Part shown: piece after piece, positions 16,101-29,300 of the stretch
Numbering within the stretch: the stretch's first letter is position 1
Layout: the number at the start of each line of letters is the position of its first letter
Source: Sclerurus mexicanus
Lineage: Eukaryota; Chordata; Aves; Passeriformes; Furnariidae
Assembly: GCA_013396755.1 (NCBI GenBank)
Contig: VWZF01002258.1
Location: forward strand, 975,331 to 1,039,330
Reading direction: 5' to 3'
Length of the DNA stretch: 64,000 bases
The notes under the pieces: generated by a model
What the model was told of the DNA's origin: nothing
Database searches by the model: none
Seen by the model: the letters and a program-made list of their open reading frames with translations, nothing else
Translations under genes and position numbers: made by a program

Positions 16101-16712
16101 CACAGTGTAACACTGACCTACAGTTTCAACAGCCCTGTGCTATCCCAAGGGAAAACCCACACACGTGCAGACGCCCTGCTGGGAGTCTGCTCACAGTGGC
16201 CACTGCAGCAAGAGCTAAGCCACTACTTCAGAGCTTTGGTCTCCTCAGCTTCAGACTGCTGCCACAGGGATGCTGCTACACTTGGACAAAAAATATTTAA
16301 TACTCCGGCATCTCTCTGTTCCCCCACAACAAGTATGAAGTCCATGCAGGCAAGAAAGGAGGGGAGCCACATGGAATGACTGGACATGCCATGTACAGGG
16401 AGCAATAGTGGCATCACTCTTAGGTACCACAGAAGGGCAACAAGAAAGATGCTTCTGCTTAAGGAAGGGGTCACTGCCTTCAGACTGATTTGATTCAAAA
16501 GCCTGGAGGGGGACACAAATACTGTGTCTTTCATAGCTTGGGCAAGTTGTTAAAACAGCAACTTAGTAGGGACTAGAGCAATGCCATTGTCTAATACTGT
16601 ACTTTCAGAGGACAGGACACAGCATCTTCCCAGAACCATGAGCAAGATCATTACTAGTAGTTTAACTTAGTTTTTTTCAGTAAAGTTAGGGTATCAAGAA
16701 GCACATACTTAC

Positions 16713-16754
16713 CCTTCTGTATAAATTATTTGCAACTCCTTCCCCATTGCATTC
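16713..16754 (-). other. candidate 42-base cassette (poison) exon
   Basis: On the minus strand a pyrimidine-rich tract ends in GTGCAG just before 16754. The segment ends at 16713 with AGG followed by GTAAGT, a near-consensus donor. If it were included after the phase-1 leader exon at 30592-30708, the frame would read eight further codons after the junction glycine and then hit TAA, which would truncate the protein. It also contains two ATGs and could instead belong to an alternative 5' end. Only the splice signals support it; such pairs arise by chance in tens of kilobases. Confidence 0.15.
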
Positions 16755-16989
16755 CTGCACATTGATAGGGGAAGATAGACACAGAAACTAAGAATTTACA
16801 TAAGGATTATTTAAAAAAGGAAATTCTTCCTGTTGCCTGGAGCTATCAATACCACTTACAGCAAGGGTGGTATGCAATGAAATTAATAGTGTTTTATTAT
16901 ACATGGGATTTCTCAGCATGATACAAAGAAAAGTTCCCCCCAAAGAAGGGGCCTGTAGCCAATCTCCAAAAAAAAAAATCACATAAAGC

Positions 16990-17155
16990 CATAGAATGGT
17001 TTGGGTTGAAGGTTAAAGCTCATCTAGTTCAACCCCCCTGCCATGGGCAGGGACAGCGTCCAATAGACCAGGTTGCTCAAAGCTCCATCCAGCTTTGAAC
17101 ATTTCTAGGGATGGGGCATTCACAGCTTCTCTTATTTCAGTTTGTAACCCAAATA
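16990..17155 (-). mobile_element. CR1 LINE 3' end, internally deleted
   Basis: The plus strand reads as the reverse complement of the avian CR1 3' terminus: a CATAGAATGG start, a GGTTTGGGTTGAAGG block, then CCATGGGCAGGGACA and GGGATGGGGCATTCACAGC. The element therefore points left, with its 3' end at 16990. After CACAGCTTCTCT the text jumps to TTTCAGTTTGTAACCC, which lies further 5' in the CR1 consensus, so a piece of roughly 60-80 bases appears to be missing. This is a 5'-truncated, inactive copy inside the presumed intron. Confidence 0.88.
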
Positions 17156-19704
17156 TTGCTCTTAAGGAGTTAAAAAAAGTGTTAAACTTTGTGTTACCAT
17201 AGCTACAGAACTCCTTTTGCCCTCCAAGGAAGGAAAACCCTCAAGCAGTTTCTTATGTAGCATGTAGGAATGATGGTAGCTGTTAGCACAACATACTGGT
17301 TATGTCCATCTGCTCACACCTACACATGAATAGGTTAGTAAGTATCATAGTAGATCTAACAAAGGTCAAAATAGGAGTCCAGAGCAAAAAAGCCAGTGAT
17401 ACCTTGGCATCAAACCAGCAGGGAAGGCTGGAGTTTCATCTTGCTGTTGGAAAGGTTACAAATCCACATTACTCCCCTGAAGTCCTTTCAAAGGCCTCAC
17501 TGCTGCCTAGAAAGATGAAAATACTAGGCATGAATTAAAGTATCAGCAGCTCTGGAAATCTTGAAGATGTGTCAGATGATCTAGGTCAGGGCTTTTCAAC
17601 TACAGGGAACAAGGACCCACTGGATATCAGAAAGAAATAGAGACTAATTCCTAGGAATTAGCAGAAAAGTTTTAAACTTTATATGCTCCATAGAGATCAC
17701 ATAAAATATATTAACCTAAGATACACAGGAATGTATGGATGTAAAACTTCTTGTGTACTTCCACAAGAAAGCTTCTAAGGTATTGAGAAAAATGTTTAAA
17801 AAAAACCCCAAGCACCATCTTTTTTATCTGTTTCTACTATAAAGTTGGCTAACTTCTGTCATAATTTACTTACAAGGTTCTTGCAGCTTCCTTTGATATT
17901 AATTAGATTTTTTTTTGCCTCCTCATCCTTGCAGGAAAGTCATTATTACCTCTCAATAAACTAAGCTAACCTAATACAAGTACTCTAATGGAAATATCTA
18001 TTTTAACCTCTGACAGTTATTACTGTGAAAACAAGAAAAATTAGAACCATTTGTTTTCATACTTTTACATTGAGAGGAAACTGCTGCTTTCAGCAAGCTT
18101 GTAAAGCATCCTCACTGAAATGCTTTCTGGATTTTTCTCTGGAATTAGAATGCATTACTTCCCAGCATCACCTCAGCAAGATTCACCTCTTCTAACAACT
18201 GCTTAGTAACATTTCCACAGTATTCATGTGTTTAGATGCTCTGTATCCAGGTTAAGCAAAAAATCCCCCACCCCAAGTTCCATACACTTTAAAACACAGA
18301 CTTTCCTGAAGAAATGTGCTAAAAGCTATAATTTTATGCTGATTCTGGAGGTGTTCTGTATATCATATCTACAAAACACTGAGGAATATGCAGAGTTTCT
18401 TTTTTTAGAGAGAAAAAAATACTTCATACACAGGCAATCTGTCATCAGAAAGCCATGGGCTGGCCTTTTAAAGGGCAAAATACTATTAGACAAGATTCAA
18501 GAATGGAAAGATATATGAGCCAGCTGTGGTAGCCAACATAAATCACAACACTACTTTTCCCTTAGAGCTAATGTGAAGACAGACTATGTGCGTAACAGAG
18601 GACCCAAAAGTGGTCAAATGCTTTCCTCTTGAATTACACTTATCAGACCGGTAGCCAGTTTTATATATTTAAGATTTATTTGCTGGCTTTGTTAATAAAA
18701 GTAAAGCCGGCCATCTTATTTGAGAACTCACATAAAGGTAAAGCTTGCAGATGTTCAGTGACATATGGCCTGTGTGTCCATCACATTTACCCTGCATGTC
18801 ATTCAGTTTCAATCTGAGAACACTCATGAAATTAGATCTTTAGAAGGGCTGGAGTGAAGGAACACAGACCTTCTCATGTTAAAAGATAATACATCAAGTA
18901 ACCAAAATAATAGTTATTTTGCATAGAAGGAATAGGTGCATCAACTGCATACAAGTTTTCATAGCTGGATTTAGTACTTATGCTACAAAAGACAGTGGCC
19001 CCTAACACGCAGTCACTTTCAATAAATAGAGATAAGAGACCTTTTGCATACAATTTAATTTTTTTGTCTCTTGGCTGTAAGAGCTTTCATTGACCAAGCT
19101 ACAACTCCACCAGACAGGGTGCCAATCAGGCAAAATACTCATGGCTTCAGAGATTTGAACGGAGCCAGAGCACCTAACTTGCCTGCTTTGCTGAACAGGG
19201 GCAGGCTGTATGGGCTATGAAATCAGCATGTCTAAGTACACCGGAAGCTAAAACACAGGATTCTTCACAACAAGCACTTTACTCCAACACACAGGGTCTA
19301 TGAGAGGGAAAGTTGGAGGAGTAGTGGGACAACAATGCTTCCAACTGCATTCCAAGCCAGGGATAATGGCAGTGACCTGTCAGATGAAGTTAGGAGTTTG
19401 ACACAAAAACCTCTCATACTTGAGTAATTTTTCTCAGACATGGATGAGCTCATGCTGTGTACAGTGGCACTTCAAGCACAGCATCTGCCTTCTGATTTGT
19501 ACAAGAACAAACATATTTGTTAAAGTCATTCTCCAGCTGTCAGATAGCCAAGTGAAACAATCACCTCACGATTTGCCTGACACACGCTTGCATAAATTAA
19601 TATGCAAAATTACATTGAGACTTGCAAATGCCCTCCCTATATTTTTAAGACAGTCTAGAGAGCAATACTAATTCTACATCTCCAAAATATTTATATTGCA
19701 GAAG
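17156..19704. other. AT-rich intronic DNA without recognised features
   Basis: No exon, RNA gene or clear mobile element was recognised. A short phrase at about 17580-17625 is vaguely like the end of a hAT-type transposon but is too diverged to call. Confidence 0.4.
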
Positions 19705-19802
19705 TGTCTGCACCTATTCCTGGGCTGCCTGAGTCCACTTTGAGCAGGGAAGTTGGTACAGATAACCTTGAGAGGCCCTTTCCAACCTCAGCCATTCTGA
19801 GG
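19705..19802 (+). mobile_element. short old CR1 LINE 3' end
   Basis: The segment reads in CR1 sense orientation: TTTGAGCAGGGAAGTTGGTACAG, then AACCTTGAGAGGCCC, then TTTCCAACCTCAGCCATTCTGA. These match the final bases of CR1 (CTTTGAGCAG..GTTGGA..GACCT..GGTCCCTTCCAACC..CATTCT) with many substitutions. Only about 100 bases remain, and the terminal eight-base repeat is eroded. The copy faces right, opposite to its neighbours at 16990 and 25765. Confidence 0.72.
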
Positions 19803-22800
19803 ACATTTGCCCACTTTCTGTACACCGCTAAACATATCTTTGCTGCTTCCACTGAAATTTTAAGGAAAAAAAGTGAAATAACTTTCACACAAACCTTAAG
19901 ATTCAGGTGGACACTGCTAAGTATAAACACTGTGAAACTTGAAGTCTCACACTTCTCATAGTTCTCTTGGGAATTTTATACTACTCTAAAGCAAAACATC
20001 TAGAAGGTTTTTATCAGGTGTTTTATGAGTTTTACTATTGAAGACAAATTTTCAACATGGACTTCAGGAACAGCCATCTCATGTATATCAGATGATCCAT
20101 TTGTTTCAAATTAATAAATAAAATCTTGCAGCAAATCAAACCAGCAGGCAGTAAGGAAAAGGTGCTTGGCACAGATACATACATATCTGCAATCTTACAA
20201 TATACATGAAAAAGAATTGCCATAGGCTACTTTTCTATAATCGAGAAATATCATAGGATTTATTACTGGCAATGATCAATTACAGTTTTTGAAAGAAACA
20301 GATTGCAGATAGATCATAGGAGGACAGCATGCTCTGGACTTTTACTATACAGCACTAGGTTTTAAAAGAAAAATGAAACTTCAGTTCTTCTCAATAAGCT
20401 TTTCTTTTTAACTTACTTAGTTGAAACACGTCTGTACTATTTGCCTGAACTTAGCAATAAGAAAATCTAGCAGATGCTATTATTTCCTACCTTCAATGCA
20501 GACTGAGAAAATTGAAAACATTCACTTTCACAGTGATAGATTTAAACAGATAAGACAATCTGCATTTTCTACTACATATTAGAATAATGGAAACAACATT
20601 CTTACCCATGTATTTTTAATGATATGGCCCTAAAACTATGAACCATAGTCATAGAGCACTGAAACGTCATTTAACAAGATGAGAAAGCTGTGACTTATTT
20701 TATCTGATCCAGAAATGAGCTGTCAAAGTTAAATTGTTATGTAATTAATTGTGCATTTGCTGGCAATTTTTAAACTGTGAATGAAAGACTGTACTGAAAC
20801 TGCAAATCACTGAACACTTTCATCTAATATTGAGATAATCCTTTGAAGACCATTTTCCCTGAACTGAGTGTTAATGAGAAGTTCCTTACTTTAATAAAAT
20901 GTCACCTAATAAGTATAACCAAACAATATAATTCTTTTATTTTAATAATCTTTCCTAGACAGCCCTCACTGGATGTATTTCATAACTGGTTGTGAGATAC
21001 AGAAAGATTCAAGATCTCCAAGAAATAATTCACCTCCAGAGTGAGCACTGAAGTGGCTTACATGGGACTCAGCACCAATTTCAATTAACTGATTTACATG
21101 CAAGATAACACATAGGACACCCTTTCTATTGCTTTCTATTTATATCAAGTCACTTAGGAGTTTTACTCTTGAGGACAAATTTTCTATTTGTCTTCAAGCC
21201 TTTCTGTTGCTACAGGCCTGCAGTTAAAAAGTCTTTGGTTCCCCTCAGTTTTACTCAAAGCAGAGCTAGAAGGTCTACTGATGACCTTTCAACCTTGATT
21301 CACTTTTCATGCCAAGGATGTCTCTTCCCAGTTCTCCTTCCTCTCCCTGCCCCTTCTGTATCTTCACACAATTCATTAGTTACAGGCCATCACTCAGATA
21401 TTTTGACAGTTTTCCCCAGATATTTTCTTTTGGAAGCTGAAATTTGGTGTTCTGGTTACCAACATAAAGACAATTCTTGAAATAACTTTCACTGCCTTTT
21501 TTTCTAGTCGAGATTTGCCATTACAAAACCTTTGCTGGGCTATATTTCTCCAGGAAAAATCAGGATCGAAACAAAACAGCAAATGGCAGAATTAAAAAAA
21601 AAATCTGTTTCCCAAGTGCCACCCATCCAGCTCAGGAGCTGACAGTGGAAAGATGGGCAAATGCTGAATTTGTAATAAGTATCTGGAACCCAGGCTTAGC
21701 ATTTTCACTCTAATAAAACTTTCACTGCACTTTTTTATATGGAGATGTCTTTTTAGAAAGGCTAAAATGACTTTGCTGATGGGTTTTGTTGTTTTTTTTT
21801 AATATGTTGGAAGAGGTGAACCTCAAACAGCAGCTGAGAAGTAAAAGAAACATCACTTAAAACCAAACATTTCAACTACCCAACATATTAAATAAACTTT
21901 CTTGAAATATGAGCTTCCTAAAACAATATCTTTTTAGAGCTTAATTTCAAGTCACCAAGATCTGATAGTTAATGAGTATGATAACTTTCAAAAATCAAGT
22001 GTCTACTAAGACAAAAGAAAGAACTGAATCCTGAAATACTTTAATTTAAAAAGCAACATAAATAAAACTCAAAGCTCTATCTCAATAAATATACATTAGG
22101 ACACTTAGTACTTGTACAGGTTCCAGGATAAAGTGTTTTATACAACATGCATTGTATCATTCTTTTTACTGCCAACTTTTATTATTTTTCATGAAGCTTA
22201 CAGTGACTGCCAAGAACATTTTTGAAACCTCATACATTCTGTTAAAACATCAAGAACACCATATTTTCAAAAATGAAAGATTTACTTGAAATGATAAAAA
22301 GCAAAACTTCTTAAATCGTATCAAGTGGTGGTTTTATTCATATCCTGCCACTTAGTAAGGAAATCTAACTTTCGGAAAGGAATGTAAAAATAGTTTTTGA
22401 GTTTAGTGCAAGGATTATAGGATCATTATTAATTCCTACATAATGAGGAGCAAGTTCTGGCCCACCTATAGATCAGTTCTTGAGGATTTAACCTGTTTCA
22501 GATTGCCAACACTGAACCTTCATAAAGCACACCAGTCACTCACCCCACATAGTACACATCTGCTCTCAGAAACATTCTACTTCTATAGCTACTTGTGGTC
22601 CAACAATTAACATCATATTAAAATACTGTCTACATCTTTAATTGCATTAGACCATTAATTCAAGTGTTAACAGTGAGTTACTATTATTTTTTCATATAAT
22701 AAAAATACAACATCTACTTTTGTAACACAAGTTCCACTAAAAAGGTAAAACTACACCCGGTACCTTCTTTCATTTCTCGCTGACTTTTTGGTTAGCTAAG

Positions 22801-25764
22801 AGAACTGAAGACAAGCAGAGGATCTGTGCTCTTTATGTATGGAACATGAGACCTTTAATTATTCAGGTATTGTGTTCATATGCTACATCAGGTCTAATTT
22901 ATTATTCCCAATATGGAGCAATTCCATTCTTGCTCCCCGTAAAAGCCTTTCAGGGAAAGCAGGTTTTTCAGGTCTCAAAGATGCAGACTAGCAATTCTGA
23001 GGAAAACAGCTACAGAAAACCCAGTCCTCAAAAAAGGCAGATACTTTTCAGGTCATAAAACACAGTTACGTGAACAACCTTAGGCAAATTCATGCAAATT
23101 ACTCATATGGAAAACCTAAATTTATGCTTAGGTAGTTCATAGTTTATTAGAATTCTCAGGCCCTTTTATGACATTATACCACAAACTTCACGGTTTTGTC
23201 ACTTCAGTAATAAGAACCCTTTTGTCCTCAGCTACGTAGTCAACACTATTACCATAAATGTTCTATTTCTTCATTAATAGGTACTCTGCTCAATTCATCT
23301 CCTCCTGTACTTAATGATAAAAGTGTTATTACATTTTTCTATCATTTCTGAGAATTACATTGTAGTAGAATCTATAATGATGAAGTCTTATGTTTAATTG
23401 TATATTGTTATCTTGGAGCTCTCTGAAATAGGCAAGTCAAAGTTTTTTCTGATTATTGGCCACAAATGTATGCTCAGTATCTTATACTTTTTGTGGAAGT
23501 CCATGAAGATTAATTCTAAAGAAAAATGCAATATATTCATAGATTGCATTAACTTTGCAGTGTCTTTGCCTGCAAAGAGGATTTATGACAAATGGAAATA
23601 TAATTGATTGAAAGCAAAGCATGCTTTCTGATCAAAATTAAATTCCACAGCTCATGTAGGAGTTCAGCTGCATTCCAAAATGTAATGTCAGTTGCCTGTT
23701 TCTTTAACATGTCACTTTTCAATTAGCCAATATCTGTGGCAGGTACACACCCAAGGAGACAAGGGCTAAAAAAACACTCTCAGTTTCTTTTTCTGTTAGG
23801 AGTTTCTGCAAAGGGTGTTGCCAAGACAAATGAAGACAACCAGACATTTCAAAAATGCAACATATTATTGGTTAACAGCCTTTTTTAAAAGGCTACTTGC
23901 CAATTTTAAAGTGGCTAACATTAACCATCTCAAAAAACAAAACAAATCCTCCCTTCAAAATACAGTGTCATTATCCATTAGCAAAGCTGCATAATGTAGA
24001 AGAGATAAAGGTTAAGTACTAAATCATGTTCACTTGCTTTAGAAAACTACTGGTCCTTTGATAGGGTAAAGGTACACACTGATACCATGCTTTCAAATGT
24101 ATTTTGAGAACATTATTATGACACATAGCAGTTTGCATTAAGGCTGATGCTTTTTTCATTAAACCTGAGCTCTCCAATACAGGCTGCTGAACCAGAAGGC
24201 TTCTCTTTGCAGTTTAAGCACTTCTTTTCATACACAGATATATATACAATCCACCTTTCCACCTACAAAATGTAACATGAAATTTGCATAGGCAGAAGCG
24301 AGAACATTAATCTTAGGTGTACTATCCACACACATGTTCTATTCTTTCCAACACGGTATGTCTTGGTCTCAAGAACAAAGGCTTTGGGCTTGTTCCTAAG
24401 AACTCTCTCAAATGTCTCTAAATGATTTCACACATCTAAAATGAGGATACAGAAGTCAGGTCTAGTCCCATCATTACTTAGTTTCTCCATCACAACTTAA
24501 CTCAAATATTCACTAGAACTCCACAGTCAGGAAGCAGCAAGAAAGAAGGATCAACTGCAAAGTAACACAACATGCCTGAAGAGCTTGGGCTCTCCTACCC
24601 CAAATTACTCTCACTATAGCAAACTGAATATAGAAAAGGTGGTAGTGCACAAGCAAAGACTTAAATCTTATCATCTGGGTTCAATGTAAATTTGGATCCA
24701 AGCACAGGTCTATCAGAGACTCAATGCGGAATCCCAAGAGAGTGCTCACCAGCTCTCTGCAATAGAATCCTTCACAGGAGAGCAGTATAGATTATAGTTT
24801 TATTTTGCTGAAATGAGCTTCACTTTCATTCAAAGTTTATGAACTGATTACCTTTAAAACAATTTAATGCATTCTACAACACATCCTGATAATCTTTGGA
24901 GAGACATTAAAGTACATATGTATTTCATTAGTACCTACTTACCTAAAAGGAGATATAAATTGCAGGAGATTATTTCCTTTAAATTGAAGTTTTACAGTAT
25001 ATTTAAGTAGAGTTTGGGGTGCAAGAAGGGACTACACAGTGATTCAGAAATGGGTACAGGAATTCCTTCCAGCAATCTCTCTCCAGTTCTCCTATCCCAA
25101 ATACTTGCTTTCCAGATAAAAATTGTTTCCAACACAAATAACACAATGTAAGGACTCCTATTATGTTGTGGCTTTTGCAGGTACTACTGACTGGCCTAAC
25201 AAATTTTGTCTTCTCATTATAATCCCATTAATACCAGATTATTCACATGAAGCCTGCCCTAGTACCATTGCTTTCTCACTGTGCTACCAGAGATGGATCA
25301 GCAGACCAGCTCCAGAGTCAGCTGCTCCTCTGTATGTCAGGCACAATCTACTGCTACTCCAGCCCTGCTGACAGCAGAAATTACAAAATACTTTTCATCC
25401 CAGCAAATTCTGAGTAGGATTTCCATGGGACATGCACACACCAGTATAGTCTGAGGAGATGTGAAATAGCAAATGTCTGCTAGAAGCAATAAAAGTGTGA
25501 CCATCCTTCTGAGGAAAGATGTTGAGAAATGTTAACTAATCTTGCCCAGTAGCTGATCCTCTAATCTGATGACCTTAGTGTAAATTGTAAAAAAAACTGA
25601 TATATTGCTTCTTAAAAATGAAAAGGTAACTTCTTCCAAAGAGCTAGGCTATGATTTTACTGAAGTCAGTGTAGTTGCTGAGAATTGCATTATATTGCTG
25701 GTTTGTTAGGAAGCATAAAATTTTTCTTATTTTTAGAAGTGCAGTTTTTCTGTAGCTAAACATT
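19803..25764. other. AT-rich intronic DNA without recognised genes
   Basis: No exon or mobile element was recognised. Two blocks, about 20691-20870 and 23590-23760, have the compositionally even, motif-dense look typical of conserved non-coding DNA around axon-guidance genes. Conservation cannot be seen from one sequence. Confidence 0.4.
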
Positions 25765-26312
25765 TTCATGGAGATCAGTTGGAAGGAACCTCTGAAGGCA
25801 TATGTATGCAGCCTCCTCAACATGCTCAAAGCTGCACCAGCTTCTAACTTAGATCGGTTTGCCCAGGGCCTTGTCCAATCAAGTCCTCAATATTTCCAAG
25901 GACAGCGATTCCCAAACCTCTTTGGGTAATCCAGGTCAGTGCTTGACCAGAAAACATTCTCTCCTTGTCTGATTGTGATTTTCCTTGCTGAACCTCATAA
26001 CTATTGTTCTTGTGCACCTCTGAAGAGAAAGTTTCATTCCCTCTTCCCGCATTTCTTTTTTTCCAGCCCCCAATGATCTCAGGGGCCCTCAGCTGCACTC
26101 ACATTTGGCCAGCCTGTCTCTTGTACTGAGGGGGCCAAGACTCAATGAAGCATCTCAGCTGCAGCCCCATGAGTTACCCCAAGAGTACTGCTATACTCCT
26201 GCTAGTGCCACACTGCATGTGGCTCATTTCCCTCATCTCCAGGGCATGCCACTGACTCACATTCAATGCTCTGCCCACCAAGACATCCATGACATTTTCT
26301 GCACAGCTGTAT
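25765..26312 (-). mobile_element. old, long CR1 LINE fragment (3' end plus C-terminal ORF2 remnant)
   Basis: Read on the plus strand, successive landmarks of reverse-complement CR1 appear in order: GTTGGAAGGAACCTCTGAAG, TTTGCCCAGGGCCTTGTCCA, CAAGTCCTCAATATTTCCAA, the TCTTTGGGTAATCCAGGTCAG block, and finally AAGACATCCATGACATTTTC, which corresponds to the CCAGGTCCTTTTC region of the ORF2 end. The element points left. It is much more diverged than the copies at 31194 or 55836, with indels in every landmark, so it belongs to an older subfamily. It is not coding; the small open frames across it are remnants. Confidence 0.78.
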
Positions 26313-29300
26313 TTTTATGTACATTAAAGCATTTATAGATTACCTGGGGCTTGGCATATCTAGTGAAAGGCTGCTTTAGAAGATTGATGCAAGAGAATCG
26401 ATCTTTGGATAGTGGAAGTTAACCTTAAAACAAAAACCTGCAAGTCATCTCATATCAGACACTTTAAACAGATTTCAGCTTTCTTCCTCTAACCATGCAA
26501 AACCATCCTACACTGCTAGATTATGCCACAGGCTTTGGATGGGCTGGGTGACCTGTTGGTTAGCTGAGCTCTCAGTGTACAACGGCTCTCTGGGCAGCAT
26601 TTCTCCCTCAGCCCTAAGGCAGAAATGCCTCCTGGATACCACTCCATGTCACCATGGAGCTGCTCATCTTCACATTGGGAGTCATGAGACATGGCAGATT
26701 TGGCAGTGCTGGAGGCAAGTCATGGCACTGCAGCACCAATGTACAATCAGGATTAGCTCAGGTGTGAAATTTGGAACCAGTTCCAGACTCTTGCTTGTTT
26801 TATAGAGATTTTACTTCTCCAGCATTTTAAATTTTTTAAACCAAACTCACTAATCATTTATAAATTTAATGTCATACAACTCTATATGTACATACACACT
26901 TCATATATACAAAATATTTCTGTCCTTACCTTGTCAGAGGAAGGTACTTACAGGCAGCTGCTCCAGTCCACAGCAACGTGCAGTTTTTAGAAATTGATAT
27001 CATAGCTTAGTCTTCATAGTCAAAACAAGTTACTAAGAATAGGTTTGTGAAGAAATCTCAGGTAACCTCAACCTGCCTTAGCACCACCAACCAACAAGAT
27101 ACAGTAATCTCATGATTTCAGGACTGCTATTCATTGGTTTTGGTAAAGGTGAAAGTGAGGCAATTTGCATGCTCGTTTTCAGCTATAAGCATCAACCCTA
27201 TGACTCTGAAGTTCAGCAAAGACTCTCCTTTACTGCTTCTGAAGGTATATTGGTATAGACTCCTGTGTATTTCAAGTTAACTATAATGCACAATAAGCAC
27301 GACCTGCTTTATTATTGGTTAAAGTTACAAAAGCTAAAAAAAAAGGCAACCCCTCCAAGAAACCAAATTCCTTACAAAGTTGTTTCAAAAGTTCAGATGC
27401 TTTTCTCCAAACAGGCCTGTATTGAAGGAAAAGGTTCCTGCAGGTAGGGGTCAGAGCTTGGCCAGCCAGTGACACCCACTGCTTTCTAGCACGTTCAGTT
27501 TGAGCTCTGAAGCCTCTCAGGTGTAACACACTGCTCAGCCTTAATGTTTGATCATTAAACAAAGCAAGCTGTCAACAGTAACCTGACAGCTCTGACAAAA
27601 AGATTTGAAAGGATCACCTTCAGCAGGAAGCACACCAGCAATATTGCTACATTCTTCAGAGAGCAGACACTTTTATCCAGCATCTCCAGAGGTACAAAGA
27701 TAGCACCTGCTTCATCTATACAGCAATGCAATTCCAGATATTAAGCAACATTCACTTCTTTTGCAAGTCTGAGAATTATTAGATTACATGACTCCTTATT
27801 CATCCTCTGTTCTAAATATCAATACTAACACTGTTTCAGAATATCACTGAACAGTAATTGTCTGCTTATTGTTCAAGCAGTTTCAGACTTCCAATTATAC
27901 TTTTCACCAAGAAAAAGGAAAAGTCTAACTGTTTCAAAATATTCTTCAGATTACTCATGGCTCAGTGTTAAACACAAATATATTTCTAAAGTTACTTTTG
28001 AGTACAAAACATAGGCCAGGGTTTTTTTAAAGACAGAGGAGTAAACCTGTCATAATCAGGTGAGAAAAGCAGAATGGATGCAAAACTCTAAAAATTATAC
28101 AGTTGTCTATTGTGCAAAAATGCAGAAGAAAACAAGACAGTTTCTTCTTTACTTCAGTCTCCACTGGACACTTACACTGGGAACACTGAAGAAACTAATC
28201 TTAAGCAACACATGAATAGAGCAAGATGAAGCTCCATACTTCTCAAAAAACAGAGTGGCTTGGGTTAACGTGTAACAAAAAACAGATAGGAAGAGCTATT
28301 AAATTACGGGTTTTTCATTTGAGTTTACAATTCAGATTGAAAATGGAAGTGGAACAAATGTTGGTTTCTTTCTAACTTCCATAGCAACCCACTCACACAA
28401 GTTCTGTGACACAGTTTTCAGAGGCTGTTTTCTCTAAATGCAGCCATATGGCTTTTAAACCCTTTTGGTTCTATGCCCAGACACAGAAAAAAATTATTTC
28501 CTCATTTTATTGTCCTGATAGAATCCAAATAATCAAACTTTATAATTTTGTTCAAATTAAGTTCTTCTTGACATTTTCCATGTTCCTGCAAGACATGCCC
28601 AAAGGGCTTTGCTTTTTACTTTGAAAGAAAAAAGTGTTAATAGAAACCCACAGCAAAATTAGGGATACATCCAGCAACTTAAACACATTTCACATTTTCC
28701 AAATATCCTATGTGATTATACTGAGAAAATTATTAGCTCTGTGTTTATAATTTATTACTTAACTGCCAAAGGATTAAAGAAGTCCCATGTCTCACGTGAA
28801 GGTTCAAGAAGTTCACATCAGTTGCAATACAAATATATGCTCAAAAGTCTGCACTTTACTGTGACAAAAGTGTAAAGTCTAGTAAGACTGAGACAGAGCT
28901 TTATTATACTAGGCCTGCTTAGAGGTATTTCTTAATATTCACAAGCTGCTGAGCAACCTATCAAAATAATTCAAAAATTAAAGCAAAACAGCTTGAAGGA
29001 GGTTCATGTCCCTTTTCCAGCAAGTGCTACTGCCAATTTAAAGGCAATTTATATTTGAAACAGGAGTTTACTAGTAAGGTTTCATGTTTCTAAGTTTAAT
29101 TTCATAATAATTAGAAAACAAACAGATAAAACTACATGACAAAGACCATTTCACAGATCAAGACCAAAATCTTTAATACTTCTCATCAGCCAGAAACTCA
29201 AATGGGGTTTAGAACATCAGAAAGTATTTCATAGCATAAGTGTCTTCACATTTCCACTTTGAAAACAAACTCTTTCAAATTCCTTTATCTGTGTTTCTTT

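Larger units (their letters stand above)
1..16989 (-). other. AT-rich intronic DNA, distal part of the intron after the signal-peptide exon
   Basis: No exon, RNA gene or recognisable interspersed repeat could be supported here, apart from the weak 42-base exon candidate at 16713-16754 listed separately. All open frames are short, lack protein-like composition or plausible splice borders, and occur on both strands. The stretch is uniformly AT-rich with short A and T runs. There is a single ambiguous base at 7593 and a locally GC-richer segment at about 7930-8560 that I could not identify. If the exon at 30592-30708 is ROBO2, this belongs to its very long intron and continues past the window edge. 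Confidence 0.5.

Noticed and set aside
17580..17625. Possible hAT transposon end
   Set aside because: Similarity is limited to a few words and there are no terminal inverted repeats or target duplication.
25844..26098. 84-codon minus-strand open frame
   Set aside because: It is inside the old CR1 fragment and is not a host gene.
26930..27000. Minus-strand donors at 26927-26953 as an alternative exon
   Set aside because: The acceptor is poor and the frame is not protein-like.
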